In this document: piece by piece, positions 1 to 8,806 of the stretch | How positions within the stretch are numbered: the first letter of the stretch is position 1 | Layout: every line of letters starts with the position of its first letter | Source of the DNA: an uncultured Bacteroidota bacterium | Lineage (GTDB): Bacteria > Bacteroidota > Bacteroidia > Flavobacteriales > Flavobacteriaceae | Length of the DNA: 21,618 nucleotides | Assembly (NCBI GenBank): GCA_902609035.1 | Contig: CACLQG010000019.1 | Coordinates: forward strand, 1-21,618 | Direction of reading: 5' to 3' | The notes under the pieces: model-generated | Database searches by the model: none | Told to the model about the DNA's origin: nothing | What the model saw: the letters and a program-made list of their open reading frames with translations, nothing else | Position numbers and translations under genes: made by a program

Positions 1-3000
1 CCGACATTGTCTCTGCAATATCAGGTGGACAAAATAGTAATCAAGCTCAAGTTGATCAACTGACTGTATCTGGAACTTTCAATATTGATGATAGAGTGAG
101 AGTAAGAATAAATGGAACACAATTTGAATATTTTGTCAAAGGTTCTGTGTTTAATGCTGGAGTTGCTGAAAATAACAATGCTATTGCTAGTGGACTTGCA
201 CAACTAATTAACAATAATATACCTTCTGAAGTACCAGTAACAGCAACTGCCATTGGTGCAACAATCAGACTAGTTTCAGATACTGCAGGCGTTCCATTTA
301 CAATCAATTATCCAGCACCCCCAGTTCAGACAATTTTAACTGGAACTATAACTGATACAAGTTTAGTATTAAACCAGACTTTGAATTATAATATTCAGTG
401 GACTGGAACAGGAATTGCAACCCCTCAGAATACGTTGATTTTAAGCAATCTAGGTCCTGGTGATTATGTCCTTGAAGTTTCAGTTGATGGAAATTGTACT
501 GCTACAGAATCTTTTACACTAACAGAGCCAGATGAGCTAACTATTGCAGATCCAATAGCTTGTGATGGAATAATAACTGGGCAAGCATCAGGTGGAACAA
601 AACCATACTCATATGTAGTTAAAAATTTCACTACTGGAAATGATTTCGGGCCGTTCACTAGAAATGGCGCTTATACTGGTCAAGCACCTGAGATAGTAGT
701 TAATCCTAATGATTCATTCAGAATAGACGTTACTGATGCAAAAGGATGTGTAAAACAATCTGCAGTGTTTACAATGCCTGATGGCCTTCTATATACTCCT
801 GCAAATACCAGAGTAGTTAATGATTTCTGTATGGAATCTCCAACGGACTTGGGCGGTGGAAGTATTGAGTTACAAACCTCGTCTGGTCTTGCATTCACTG
901 GTGGATCAGGATTGTTTACATATGCCTGGAGTGGTCCAAATGGATACACAAATAGTACAATGAATATCAAAAACCTACTACCTGGGGCATACCAAGTTAC
1001 TGCAATAGATCAGTTGTTTGGTTGTCAAGAAAATGCAAACTTTACAATTAATCCAGCTGATCCTCTTATTATACTTCCTACAGGAGGTATGGATCCTGCT
1101 CCCGCTGGAGTTTCAAGTTCAACTGATTATTTGGTATCAATTACATGCCCTGGTGACAGCTTTACAATTGAAGTACAAGCTTCAGGTGGAGGAGGTGGTG
1201 GAGCATACACTTATACTTTTTCTCGAGGCGGTACTGTAATTAGCTCTGGAAATGATAATAGACTGACATCAACCACTGCTGGAATTTATACCGTTGGTGT
1301 GTCAGTAAATACAAATGATCCAAATCTAATACCATTTGAAGGATCTACACCTTTAACTTGTATAGCAAGTACTTCATTTGAAGTAAGAGAACCTTCTATT
1401 ATGTCAATCGTGGAGATTAAAGATAGAAGAATTGTTCCTGCCTGCTCCGATGATTTTGCAGAGTTGGTTTTTGAGGTTGTTGGTGGAAATAGTAATGCGG
1501 GTCCCTACACACTCTCGCTTCAGGGAGGAGCGCTTACTGGAACTTCTGTAAATGCAAGTACTAGAGAAATTGTAATAACAGGAATTGACACTAAAAATTT
1601 AGGTGAAATAACAACTTACGAAATTTCAGATGCAAATGGTTGCGTAGCTGCTGGTTCTTTAACCTCCTCTATAACACTGCCATCTTATGAAGAAGTATCA
1701 TTTCAAGTAAATCCATTTGATATTGATTGTGTTAATTCTCAGGATGGTAGTATAGAATTAGTTCTTTCTAACGGAACACCTGATTTAAGTCAGATTGGTG
1801 TACAAATATCATCTAGTGCATTAAGCTTTAATTATTTTTCAAATTGGAATTCCGCAAATACTGGAAGTCAAGCAAATTCGATTAGTGTAGGTGTTAAAAA
1901 TCCAGGAGTATACAATTATAGAATAATCGGAGTTCCAGCTGCAGGATCAACAACAAATACTACTTCAACAAATACCACTATTTGTGAATTGGATTCAGGA
2001 ACAGTTGAAATTAAGGAGAAGGATAATAACCAAATTCTTTTAAGAGATATTGAAACTATTCAACCAGGGTGTAATCAGACTGGTGGCACAATAAAATTAG
2101 TCTTTGATGAAAATACCCTACCTCCAACAATGAGTATTGATTGGCAGAAGTTAACTTTTGTAACATCAAGTATTACTACTGCTGCTACATCATCTACTTC
2201 TGCAACGACAGAAATCATATCAACTCAGCAATGGAGAAGTGTCCCCTCTTTAAGTAATAATATTGAATTAAGTGATTTAGAAAATGGGTCTTACAGGGCA
2301 GTAATTAGTCCTGGAACTGGGGGCACATGTGGATCAACAGATATTATCACTAAGTCATTGACTGTAGGATCAAATTCAGGACTAAGAATTTTAAATCCTG
2401 GCTATAGTGACGATGGAAGTGGAAGTGTATGTTCAAACCCAACAAGTCTCAGATATGATATTAGTTTCCTTCTTGAAAATAACTTAAGTTCAAATTTAGG
2501 TAACGCCTTCCAAGTTACTTTGAATAAAATAAGTGATTATGGTGACTCATTTAGTCAAACCTTCCCTGCCGCAAGTTCAGTTGGAATATCAAGACCATTA
2601 ACTGGAAATGGTAGTGGTAACTACACTATAGATAGTGTTCCTTTTGGTGAATATCAGCTTATAATAAGTCAGGTAACTACTGCTACTACTGATGTTTGTG
2701 AGATAACTCAAACTATAATAATACCAGAAATTCAACCACTTGAATATACAGGAGCTATGGAATATGTTTTAGATACTTGTTCTCAAGAGGTTGAAATTAC
2801 AGCTGATGTTCAGGGTGGACTTCCATTTGTATCATCAAATGGTGAGGCTTTCTATCAATTCCTTTGGACCCTAGATCTTGGAGGTGGTCAATCTGTTAAT
2901 TACAGTGGCGAAACAATTACAGTTACTGAACCTGGAGATTTAAGTTTAACTATCACGGATGCTTCAGGTTGCTCTACCTCAGCAGCTAGCGGAACTACTA

Positions 3001-4304
3001 TTGAAATAAAATCAGGTCTCAGCCCATATAGATTGCTACCAAAACTTGTTTCTGATACACTATTTGCTGAAGAGCCTAGTTGTCAAAATGCCGCAAGAGA
3101 TGATGGAAAAATTAGTTTTGAAGTAGTAGGTGGTATAAACGAATCTGGTGTTCAATGGCCTTACGAAATCAAATGGGAAAAATATGATGTTGCCTCTGCA
3201 GCATATTTAAATATGGATGGAACAAATGGCTTACCAAATATTAGTGATCAGTCATTTGCATTTAATTTAGTCCCTGGACAATATAAAATAAGTGTTGCTC
3301 CAATGAATTGGACTTGTGTTGGAATCAGTCCATATAGTTCAGTTGGAGTCATAAAATATATTACTGTTCCCGCAAACGAAGATCTAGCTATTACAAATGG
3401 ACCATTTATAGTTGCAAGTGAGTATGATTTTATTACGCCTGGGAATATAACAATTTGTGATGTTGGAGGTTCTGGAGATCTTTATTTAGACGTATTTGAC
3501 AATTATGAAGGATCTCTTGAGTTCTATTATCCGGATAGTGCAACCTTATTAGGCACTGTAGCTCAAATAGATGATAAAACCTATAAGCTAGGAATTACCT
3601 CATCAGTAGCCTCTGGAACATTAACAGTTGTTAACTCTGTTGGATGTAGAGTTTCTGCAAGTATAAATCTTGAAATAGGTCAACCGAATTTTGACTATAC
3701 ATCTTCAAATGCTCAAGCTTCAGCAAGTTCTTCCTCTACAGGCACTCCTTTAATTCTAGCCAGAGAAGATGTTACATTTACAAATACTTCAACTGGTACA
3801 TACTCATATTTAGAGTGGGATTTTGGAGATGGAAGTCCTATTGAAAGAATTTTCCCAACATCTGGATCAACTTCTCCAGTGACTCATGAATATGGAATAT
3901 CAGGAACATATTACGCAAAACTAAGGTTATACAACTCAGTCGGATGTTTTGAGGAAATTATAAAAGAAATAATTGTTGGAAAGGGGTATAACATTTTAGT
4001 CCCAAATGTATTTACACCAAATGGAGATAATGATAATGATGTTTTTGTGCCATTATTTAGTGGATTCAAATACATACAAATGAGTATTTATGATTATCGT
4101 GGTAATTTAATATTTATGAGCGAAGCTCCTGCAGCTGGGGCCGCCCCAGCCGCGCCAGGAGCAACACCTACTCCACTTGTATTAAATGGTTGGGATGGAA
4201 ATGTAGAATCAGACTCTCCTTATTACATTTACTCCATATTTGGTACTACTACTAATGGGGATATTGAAATTACCAAGAGTGGAACATTTATAATTTTAAG
4301 GTAA
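1..4304 (+). CDS. Giant SprB-repeat/PKD surface adhesin with type B T9SS sorting domain (5' end outside window)
   Basis: The reading frame is open from base 3, so the gene enters from the left; the GTG at 96 is internal, not a real start. About 1433 residues are visible. Repeated beta-sandwich units carry SprB-like cores: Gly-Gly followed by PYSY or FTYAW, ending in GAYQVTAID...GC or LSLTITDASGC (clearest near 570-640, 900-1025, 1180-1250, 2810-2985 and 3117-3185). A PKD-like unit with WDFGDGSP lies near 3750-3980. The end (about 3986-4301) is a gliding-motility-associated C-terminal (CHU_C) domain with PNVFTPNGDND, a degenerate IYDYRGNLIF and WDG, which directs type IX secretion and surface display. 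The first 80 residues resemble an INGT...AATI-type module seen in other giant adhesins (inference). Ser/Thr-rich stretches and a Gly run interrupt the repeats. A likely role is adhesion or gliding; the ligand is unknown. The stop overlaps the PorP/SprF start. Confidence 0.93.
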   Translation, partial: DIVSAISGGQNSNQAQVDQLTVSGTFNIDDRVRVRINGTQFEYFVKGSVFNAGVAENNNAIASGLAQLINNNIPSEVPVTATAIGATIRLVSDTAGVPFTINYPAPPVQTILTGTITDTSLVLNQTLNYNIQWTGTGIATPQNTLILSNLGPGDYVLEVSVDGNCTATESFTLTEPDELTIADPIACDGIITGQASGGTKPYSYVVKNFTTGNDFGPFTRNGAYTGQAPEIVVNPNDSFRIDVTDAKGCVKQSAVFTMPDGLLYTPANTRVVNDFCMESPTDLGGGSIELQTSSGLAFTGGSGLFTYAWSGPNGYTNSTMNIKNLLPGAYQVTAIDQLFGCQENANFTINPADPLIILPTGGMDPAPAGVSSSTDYLVSITCPGDSFTIEVQASGGGGGGAYTYTFSRGGTVISSGNDNRLTSTTAGIYTVGVSVNTNDPNLIPFEGSTPLTCIASTSFEVREPSIMSIVEIKDRRIVPACSDDFAELVFEVVGGNSNAGPYTLSLQGGALTGTSVNASTREIVITGIDTKNLGEITTYEISDANGCVAAGSLTSSITLPSYEEVSFQVNPFDIDCVNSQDGSIELVLSNGTPDLSQIGVQISSSALSFNYFSNWNSANTGSQANSISVGVKNPGVYNYRIIGVPAAGSTTNTTSTNTTICELDSGTVEIKEKDNNQILLRDIETIQPGCNQTGGTIKLVFDENTLPPTMSIDWQKLTFVTSSITTAATSSTSATTEIISTQQWRSVPSLSNNIELSDLENGSYRAVISPGTGGTCGSTDIITKSLTVGSNSGLRILNPGYSDDGSGSVCSNPTSLRYDISFLLENNLSSNLGNAFQVTLNKISDYGDSFSQTFPAASSVGISRPLTGNGSGNYTIDSVPFGEYQLIISQVTTATTDVCEITQTIIIPEIQPLEYTGAMEYVLDTCSQEVEITADVQGGLPFVSSNGEAFYQFLWTLDLGGGQSVNYSGETITVTEPGDLSLTITDASGCSTSAASGTTIEIKSGLSPYRLLPKLVSDTLFAEEPSCQNAARDDGKISFEVVGGINESGVQWPYEIKWEKYDVASAAYLNMDGTNGLPNISDQSFAFNLVPGQYKISVAPMNWTCVGISPYSSVGVIKYITVPANEDLAITNGPFIVASEYDFITPGNITICDVGGSGDLYLDVFDNYEGSLEFYYPDSATLLGTVAQIDDKTYKLGITSSVASGTLTVVNSVGCRVSASINLEIGQPNFDYTSSNAQASASSSSTGTPLILAREDVTFTNTSTGTYSYLEWDFGDGSPIERIFPTSGSTSPVTHEYGISGTYYAKLRLYNSVGCFEEIIKEIIVGKGYNILVPNVFTPNGDNDNDVFVPLFSGFKYIQMSIYDYRGNLIFMSEAPAAGAAPAAPGATPTPLVLNGWDGNVESDSPYYIYSIFGTTTNGDIEITKSGTFIILR
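4125..4162. repeat. GC-rich nested palindrome inside the adhesin's C-terminal domain
   Basis: Outer arms GCTCCTG (4125-4131) and CAGGAGC (4156-4162) enclose inner arms GCTGGGG (4134-4140) and CCCCAGC (4144-4150) with a CCG loop. By hand count 31 of 38 bases are G or C, in a gene that is otherwise strongly AT-rich. It is read in frame as an Ala/Pro-rich peptide (EAPAAGAAPAAPGA) between the GNLIF strand and the WDG motif of the sorting domain. It looks like a small in-frame palindromic insertion, but a locally biased linker cannot be excluded. Confidence 0.6.
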
Positions 4305-5344
4305 TGAGATATATATTAATTTATTTACTCATATCCATAGTTTATTTACCAATTAAATTACACGGCCAAGATGATTATATTGTTAATCAAGCTAAATTTT
4401 TACAAAAAACTAATGCAAGTTTTTATGGAATGAACCAACTTAACAGGGTTGGTGTTTTGTACAATTCCATAAGAGTAAACGATCAATTAGCAATGGACAA
4501 TAAGTATGTATTTGGATCAATTGCTTTTCAAGAAAAAAATTTCTCTTTAGGGTTTGATGTTAATTCATTCAAATTAAATGATATAGGAATGACTACCTCA
4601 ATGGCTTATCTTTCTTATGTTTATAAAATTCAGATAAGTAATTATACATTCTTTTTACCAGGAATTTCAGTTGGAATGATAAGTTCAAGAATAAATCCTG
4701 ATAATTTAATTTTTGGGGATCAACTTAGCATGGCAACAGGGTTTATTGCCTCTGAGACTCAGGATAATTTAGCACCTATGATAAGTAATGCAAGTGATTT
4801 TGATATGGGTGCTTCCTTTATAATACATAATGAATATTACATGGCTGGATTAAGTCTAAAGCATCTTAGAAAACCAAATCTTTCGTATAACAAAGAGGCG
4901 GACGTAAGTATGCCAATAAGAATAAGTGTCCAAGGAGCCTATGAATTCAATATAAATCCATTTGAGAGACGCTTTCTACCCAGATTTTCATACTTATATA
5001 CTTTTTTGAATTTTGTTAAGTACGGTAAATCTACATATATTGGTTTGGGTGAAGAATTCCAATTTGGAGAATTTGCTATAGGTTTTACTCAACAAGCTTC
5101 AATGGTCCCATCTATTCAAGACGGGGTTGAATCTCAAAGTTTTTCATTAAATAATATTGGAATAACACTCGGATTGGCGTTGGAAAATTTTGATTTTGGT
5201 ATAAATTACAATTTTGCAAACAGAAAACCAGGTAAGGTCTACGCACCAAGTATATTTGAACTGACTATAATTTTTGATTTTAGTATATATAGAAGAAATA
5301 ATAGAGGTATATACAAAAAACTACAAATCGACAACTACTACTAG
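4304..5344 (+). CDS. PorP/SprF family type IX secretion outer-membrane protein
   Basis: This 346-residue protein has a signal peptide (hydrophobic residues 4-17, likely cleavage after LHG, mature end QDDY). It continues with the alternating strand pattern of the PorP/SprF beta-barrel family, including a near-N-terminal segment with NQ and NPA-like spacing and a C-terminal IFELTIIFDFSIYRR strand. In Flavobacterium, SprF is needed for secretion of the adhesin SprB, and PorP/SprF paralogues are typically encoded beside substrates carrying type B sorting domains. Here the ATG overlaps the adhesin stop codon by one base (TAATG), so the pair is probably translationally coupled and this is the dedicated partner of the upstream adhesin. 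Specific pairing is inferred from context. Confidence 0.9.
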   Translation: MRYILIYLLISIVYLPIKLHGQDDYIVNQAKFLQKTNASFYGMNQLNRVGVLYNSIRVNDQLAMDNKYVFGSIAFQEKNFSLGFDVNSFKLNDIGMTTSMAYLSYVYKIQISNYTFFLPGISVGMISSRINPDNLIFGDQLSMATGFIASETQDNLAPMISNASDFDMGASFIIHNEYYMAGLSLKHLRKPNLSYNKEADVSMPIRISVQGAYEFNINPFERRFLPRFSYLYTFLNFVKYGKSTYIGLGEEFQFGEFAIGFTQQASMVPSIQDGVESQSFSLNNIGITLGLALENFDFGINYNFANRKPGKVYAPSIFELTIIFDFSIYRRNNRGIYKKLQIDNYY

Positions 5345-5349
5345 TCGAT
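5327..5349. terminator. Weak hairpin between convergent genes
   Basis: ATCGAC (5327-5332) and GTCGAT (5344-5349) form a 6-bp perfect inverted repeat with an 11-nt loop. It spans the stop of the PorP/SprF gene and abuts the stop of the convergent cysteine-synthase gene. T-rich stretches follow on both strands but not immediately. It may act as a weak bidirectional terminator, and chance is possible. Confidence 0.25.
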
Positions 5350-6333
5350 CTAGTTATCTAAGAATCCTTTTTCTATCATCCAATCGTCATTATACATCTT
5401 TCCTATATAACGACTTCCCGAATCGTGCAGCAATACAACTACCAAATCGTCTGCAGTAAAGTTATCTTTTAATTGTAATACTCCTTTAACCGCAGCGCCG
5501 CACGAATTTCCAGCAAAAATCCCTTCCTCTCTTGCCAACTTACGTGTGTAGAGTGCAGCATCTTTATCCGTAACTTTTTCAAATTGGTCAATGAGTTTAA
5601 AATTTACATTTTCGGGAAGAATATCCTCACCTATACCCTCCGTTATGTATGGATAAATTTCATTTTCATCAAAAATTCCTGTTTCATGATATTTCTTAAA
5701 AACGGAACCATAGGTATCAATACCCCAAATTTTGATCTCAGGATTTTTTTCTTTTAAATATCTAGCCACCCCAGAAATAGTGCCGCCTGTTCCAACACCT
5801 ACAACAAAATGTGATATTTTTCCATCCGTTTGTTTCCAAATTTCTGGTCCAGTCTGTTCATAATGAGCCACAGTATTGGAGGGGTTATCATACTGATTCA
5901 CGTACCATGAATTTGGAGTTTCCTCCGACAATCTTTTTGAAACACTGTAATAAGATCGTGGGTCTTCTGGAGCCACCGCAGTGGGACAAACAACTACCTC
6001 TGCTCCCATAGCGCGCAATACATCAAATTTTTCTTTGGACTGCTTATCATTTGATACACAAATCAAACGATAGCCCTTAACAATAGAAGCAAGTGCCAAA
6101 CCCATTCCAGTATTCCCAGAGGTGCCCTCAATGATAACTCCTCCAGGTTTTAAGCGACCGTCGGCCTCCGCATCCTCCACCATTTTTAAAGCCATCCTAT
6201 CCTTGACCGAATTACCAGGGTTAAAGCTTTCAATCTTTGCTAAAACCAGAGCAGGAATATCTTTCGTTATGGTATTTAACTTAACCATTGGTGTATTCCC
6301 TATGGTTTCTAAAATATTATTGAAATAGTTCAT
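5350..6333 (-). CDS. PLP-dependent cysteine synthase / cystathionine beta-synthase-like enzyme
   Basis: This fold-type II PLP enzyme is 327 residues from the chosen ATG. It shows IGNTPMVKLN near the N-terminus, the PLP-lysine motif PGNSVKDR (K44), the substrate loop TSGNTG (71-76) and the cofactor-phosphate loop GTGGT (181-185). The C-terminal HDSGSRYIGKMYNDDW is like the short CBS-type and cysteine synthases common in Bacteroidota; no CBS regulatory domains are present. It would condense serine or O-acetylserine with sulfide or homocysteine, and the exact substrate cannot be settled from sequence. An ORF extension of 10 residues to 6363 is rejected because family members begin close to NYFNNILETIGNTP. 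It lies 51 bp downstream of the ftsX-like gene and is probably co-transcribed with it. A symbol (cysK, cysM or cbs) would be a guess. Confidence 0.92.
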   Translation of the reverse strand: MNYFNNILETIGNTPMVKLNTITKDIPALVLAKIESFNPGNSVKDRMALKMVEDAEADGRLKPGGVIIEGTSGNTGMGLALASIVKGYRLICVSNDKQSKEKFDVLRAMGAEVVVCPTAVAPEDPRSYYSVSKRLSEETPNSWYVNQYDNPSNTVAHYEQTGPEIWKQTDGKISHFVVGVGTGGTISGVARYLKEKNPEIKIWGIDTYGSVFKKYHETGIFDENEIYPYITEGIGEDILPENVNFKLIDQFEKVTDKDAALYTRKLAREEGIFAGNSCGAAVKGVLQLKDNFTADDLVVVLLHDSGSRYIGKMYNDDWMIEKGFLDN

Positions 6334-6384
6334 GTTATAGATTTCATTACAAAGATACCACATCCCAAACGAAATGGAAACAAT

Positions 6385-7620
6385 CTAACGAAATCGTAAC
6401 ACTCTTGCAGGACTAATACTGCTTATGATCAAAGACGGAATCCAGAGCAATAAACTACTTACCACCAAAAAACCGAGATTTAAAATTAATCCATCCCAAA
6501 AATTTAATGAAACAGGAGCAATATTAACATAGTAGGTTTCTGGATCCAAGCGAATCCAACCCCAATGCTTTTGTGTAAAATAAAAAAGAAAACCCAAAAA
6601 GTTCCCCCACAACAAACCCTCACTCATAATAACCACACCGTTATATAGGAATATTTTTTGAATCAAACGATTTCCTGCCCCTATGGATTTGAGTAGTCCG
6701 ATCATACTCGATCGCTCCAAAATTAGAACTAGTAAAGCCGTTGACATATTAATTACACCCACAATAATCATTACGATAATGATGATTAAAATATTGAAAT
6801 CAAAAAGTGAAATCCATTGAAAAATTGTAGCATATTGGCGCGTTATTTCAATAACATCAAGATCAGAAGGTAATTTATCATAAATTAATGAGCCCGTAAT
6901 GTCTGCCACATTAAGATCACTAGTAAAAACTTCATAGGCACCTATTTCATCGTTCCTCCATTTATTAATACGCTGAATATGGCGCAAATCACCAAAAACA
7001 AAATTGTCGTCAAAATCTGGGAATCCAGATATGAACAATCCCACTACTTTGAATTTTCTTACATTTGGTAATTGCTGATTTTTAGAATTTTGAAAATAAG
7101 CAGAGACCTCATCCCCTACCCCTATTGACAATCTTTTGGCAATAATACCGGATAATAAAATTTCATTAGATGTTTTTTCTCCCAAAACAGGAAAACTTCC
7201 AGAGACCAAAAAGCCTTTCAATTTATCCCATTGGTAATCTTGAGTAACACCCTTCATCACCATCCCCTCAAATTGATCACCTGCTTTGAGCAATCCCCCT
7301 TTCAGTGCTACTTTATTAACTTGAGTAACCCCATCCTCATTTTTCAATATTTTAAGGATTTTTGGATCGTTAGCAATGGGAAGTACCGAAATTTGTGATT
7401 CACTATTTTCGAAAGGCGCTACAACCAGATGACCATTAAAGGCCACTGTTTTTTCTTGAATCTCCTTTTGTAATCCTTTCCCGGTTGCAACAGCTATTAA
7501 AATCATAGACATTCCCAATGTAACTGCCAGCTTTGCAATTTTAATTATCTGAACAGAAACAGTATCTTTATTTGAAGGATTAAAATGCATCCTTTTGGCA
7601 ATAAACAAAGGAAAATTCAA
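6385..7620 (-). CDS. FtsX/LolC-type ABC transporter permease
   Basis: This 411-residue inner-membrane protein has the FtsX/LolCE layout: one membrane segment near residues 27-47, a large periplasmic domain (about 50-265), then three segments near 272-298, 323-348 and 378-402. The cytoplasmic LERSSMIGLLKSIGAG between segments 2 and 3 is the typical coupling helix of the family. LolC/E-type permeases extract lipoproteins from the inner membrane with a separate ATPase (LolD), which is not encoded here. The start is read as TTG at 7620 because the resulting NFPLFIAKR matches the usual N-terminus; the first ATG (7590) would remove it. The start is only 14 bp from the divergent namZ-like start. Whether the cargo is lipoproteins or something else is inference. 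Confidence 0.9.
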   Translation of the reverse strand: MNFPLFIAKRMHFNPSNKDTVSVQIIKIAKLAVTLGMSMILIAVATGKGLQKEIQEKTVAFNGHLVVAPFENSESQISVLPIANDPKILKILKNEDGVTQVNKVALKGGLLKAGDQFEGMVMKGVTQDYQWDKLKGFLVSGSFPVLGEKTSNEILLSGIIAKRLSIGVGDEVSAYFQNSKNQQLPNVRKFKVVGLFISGFPDFDDNFVFGDLRHIQRINKWRNDEIGAYEVFTSDLNVADITGSLIYDKLPSDLDVIEITRQYATIFQWISLFDFNILIIIIVMIIVGVINMSTALLVLILERSSMIGLLKSIGAGNRLIQKIFLYNGVVIMSEGLLWGNFLGFLFYFTQKHWGWIRLDPETYYVNIAPVSLNFWDGLILNLGFLVVSSLLLWIPSLIISSISPARVLRFR

Positions 7621-7634
7621 ATCAAACTGGTTTT

Positions 7635-8795
7635 GTGAAAGGCATATACGAAATTACATTTTTATTTTTTCTTTTTCTAGGATCAATTAAGATCGCCAAG
7701 GCTCAAAATAAAATTATTCCTGGGGCATATCAGTTGGATCATTACATCAAAATATTGGGAGACGAAAATATAGGTATTGTTGCCCACCAGGCCAGTCTTA
7801 TCAATGGTAAAACTCATTTGATTGATACGCTTTTGGCATTAAATGTTGATATCAAAAAAGTCTTTGCCCCCGAACACGGATTCAGGGGAAATGCCGATGC
7901 AGGTGAGAGTGTAGCAGACGAAATAGATGTTAAAACAGGCCTACCCGTCCTTTCCCTTTACGGGAAGAACAAAAAACCTTCAAAAGAATCTTTTGAGGGG
8001 ATTTCTCTTATGGTTTTCGATTTACAAGATGTAGGCGTAAGGTTTTATACCTACCTCTCCACACTTCATTATGTAATGGAAGCCTGTGCTGAAAATTTAA
8101 TTCCCTTAATCCTATTGGACCGTCCTAATCCAAATGTACACTATACCGATGGTCCTGTTATGGAGGAGGATTGCAAAAGCTTTGTTGGAATGCATCCTGT
8201 TCCCATTGTTTCTGGAATGACGATTGGTGAGTATGCCAAAATGATTAATGGAGAAGGTTGGCTGAATGATGGAATTCAATGCAATCTCACAGTCATACCG
8301 ATAAAAAACTATACCCATCAAACACCCTATGAGATTCCACTCAGACCCTCACCAAATCTTCCCAATGCCCTTTCCATTTCACTCTATCCTAGTCTTTGTC
8401 TACTCGAACAAACGGTTATTAGTGTGGGCAGAGGAACAGAAATGCAATTTCAGATTTATGGTCACCCTCAACTCCCAAAGACAGATTTTACCTTCACTCC
8501 TCAACCCAATTATGGATCTAAAAACCCAAAATTGAAGGGTAAGATTTGTTATGGAACCGACTTAAGAGACTTTGAGAGACCCAAAAGAATTGAATTGCAA
8601 TGGTTGATTCAATCATACAACAAATTCCCAGAAAAAGATTTTTTTTTTAAAAAAGGTTTTTATAGAATTGCCGGAAATAAAAAGCTAGAAAAACAATTGG
8701 GTCAGGGAATGAGTGAAAAACAGATTCGTAAAACTTGGGAAAAAGAGCTACTAGCTTTTAAAAAAATTAGAAAAAAATACCTCATTTATCCCTAA
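7635..8795 (+). CDS. DUF1343 / NamZ-type exo-beta-N-acetylmuramidase (GH171)
   Basis: This 386-residue secreted enzyme has a signal peptide (hydrophobic LFFLFLGS, probable cleavage after AKA near residue 23). DUF1343 hallmarks are present: GIVAHQAS, FAPEHGFRG (the Glu is the proposed catalytic residue in characterised NamZ proteins), DAGE, DLQDVGVRFYTYLSTL, LLDRPNP and a C-terminal GMSEKQIRKTWEKELLAFKKIRKKYLIYP-like end. NamZ enzymes release MurNAc from the non-reducing ends of peptidoglycan fragments, so a periplasmic wall-recycling role is expected. The start is GTG: no in-frame ATG exists before a stop at 7602-7604, and the signal peptide needs this start. A T10-A6 homopolymer lies in the 3' part (8639-8654). 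The methyltransferase gene follows 11 bp later and is probably co-transcribed. Confidence 0.9.
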   Translation: MKGIYEITFLFFLFLGSIKIAKAQNKIIPGAYQLDHYIKILGDENIGIVAHQASLINGKTHLIDTLLALNVDIKKVFAPEHGFRGNADAGESVADEIDVKTGLPVLSLYGKNKKPSKESFEGISLMVFDLQDVGVRFYTYLSTLHYVMEACAENLIPLILLDRPNPNVHYTDGPVMEEDCKSFVGMHPVPIVSGMTIGEYAKMINGEGWLNDGIQCNLTVIPIKNYTHQTPYEIPLRPSPNLPNALSISLYPSLCLLEQTVISVGRGTEMQFQIYGHPQLPKTDFTFTPQPNYGSKNPKLKGKICYGTDLRDFERPKRIELQWLIQSYNKFPEKDFFFKKGFYRIAGNKKLEKQLGQGMSEKQIRKTWEKELLAFKKIRKKYLIYP

Positions 8796-8806
8796 ACAAT
8801 TGAAAA

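Noticed and set aside
96..98. GTG as the start of the giant adhesin
   Set aside because: The frame stays open to base 3 with coding-like sequence, and there is no signal peptide, so the gene begins outside the window.
680..970. 96-residue frame antisense to the adhesin
   Set aside because: It is a shadow of the long sense frame with composition forced by the opposite strand.
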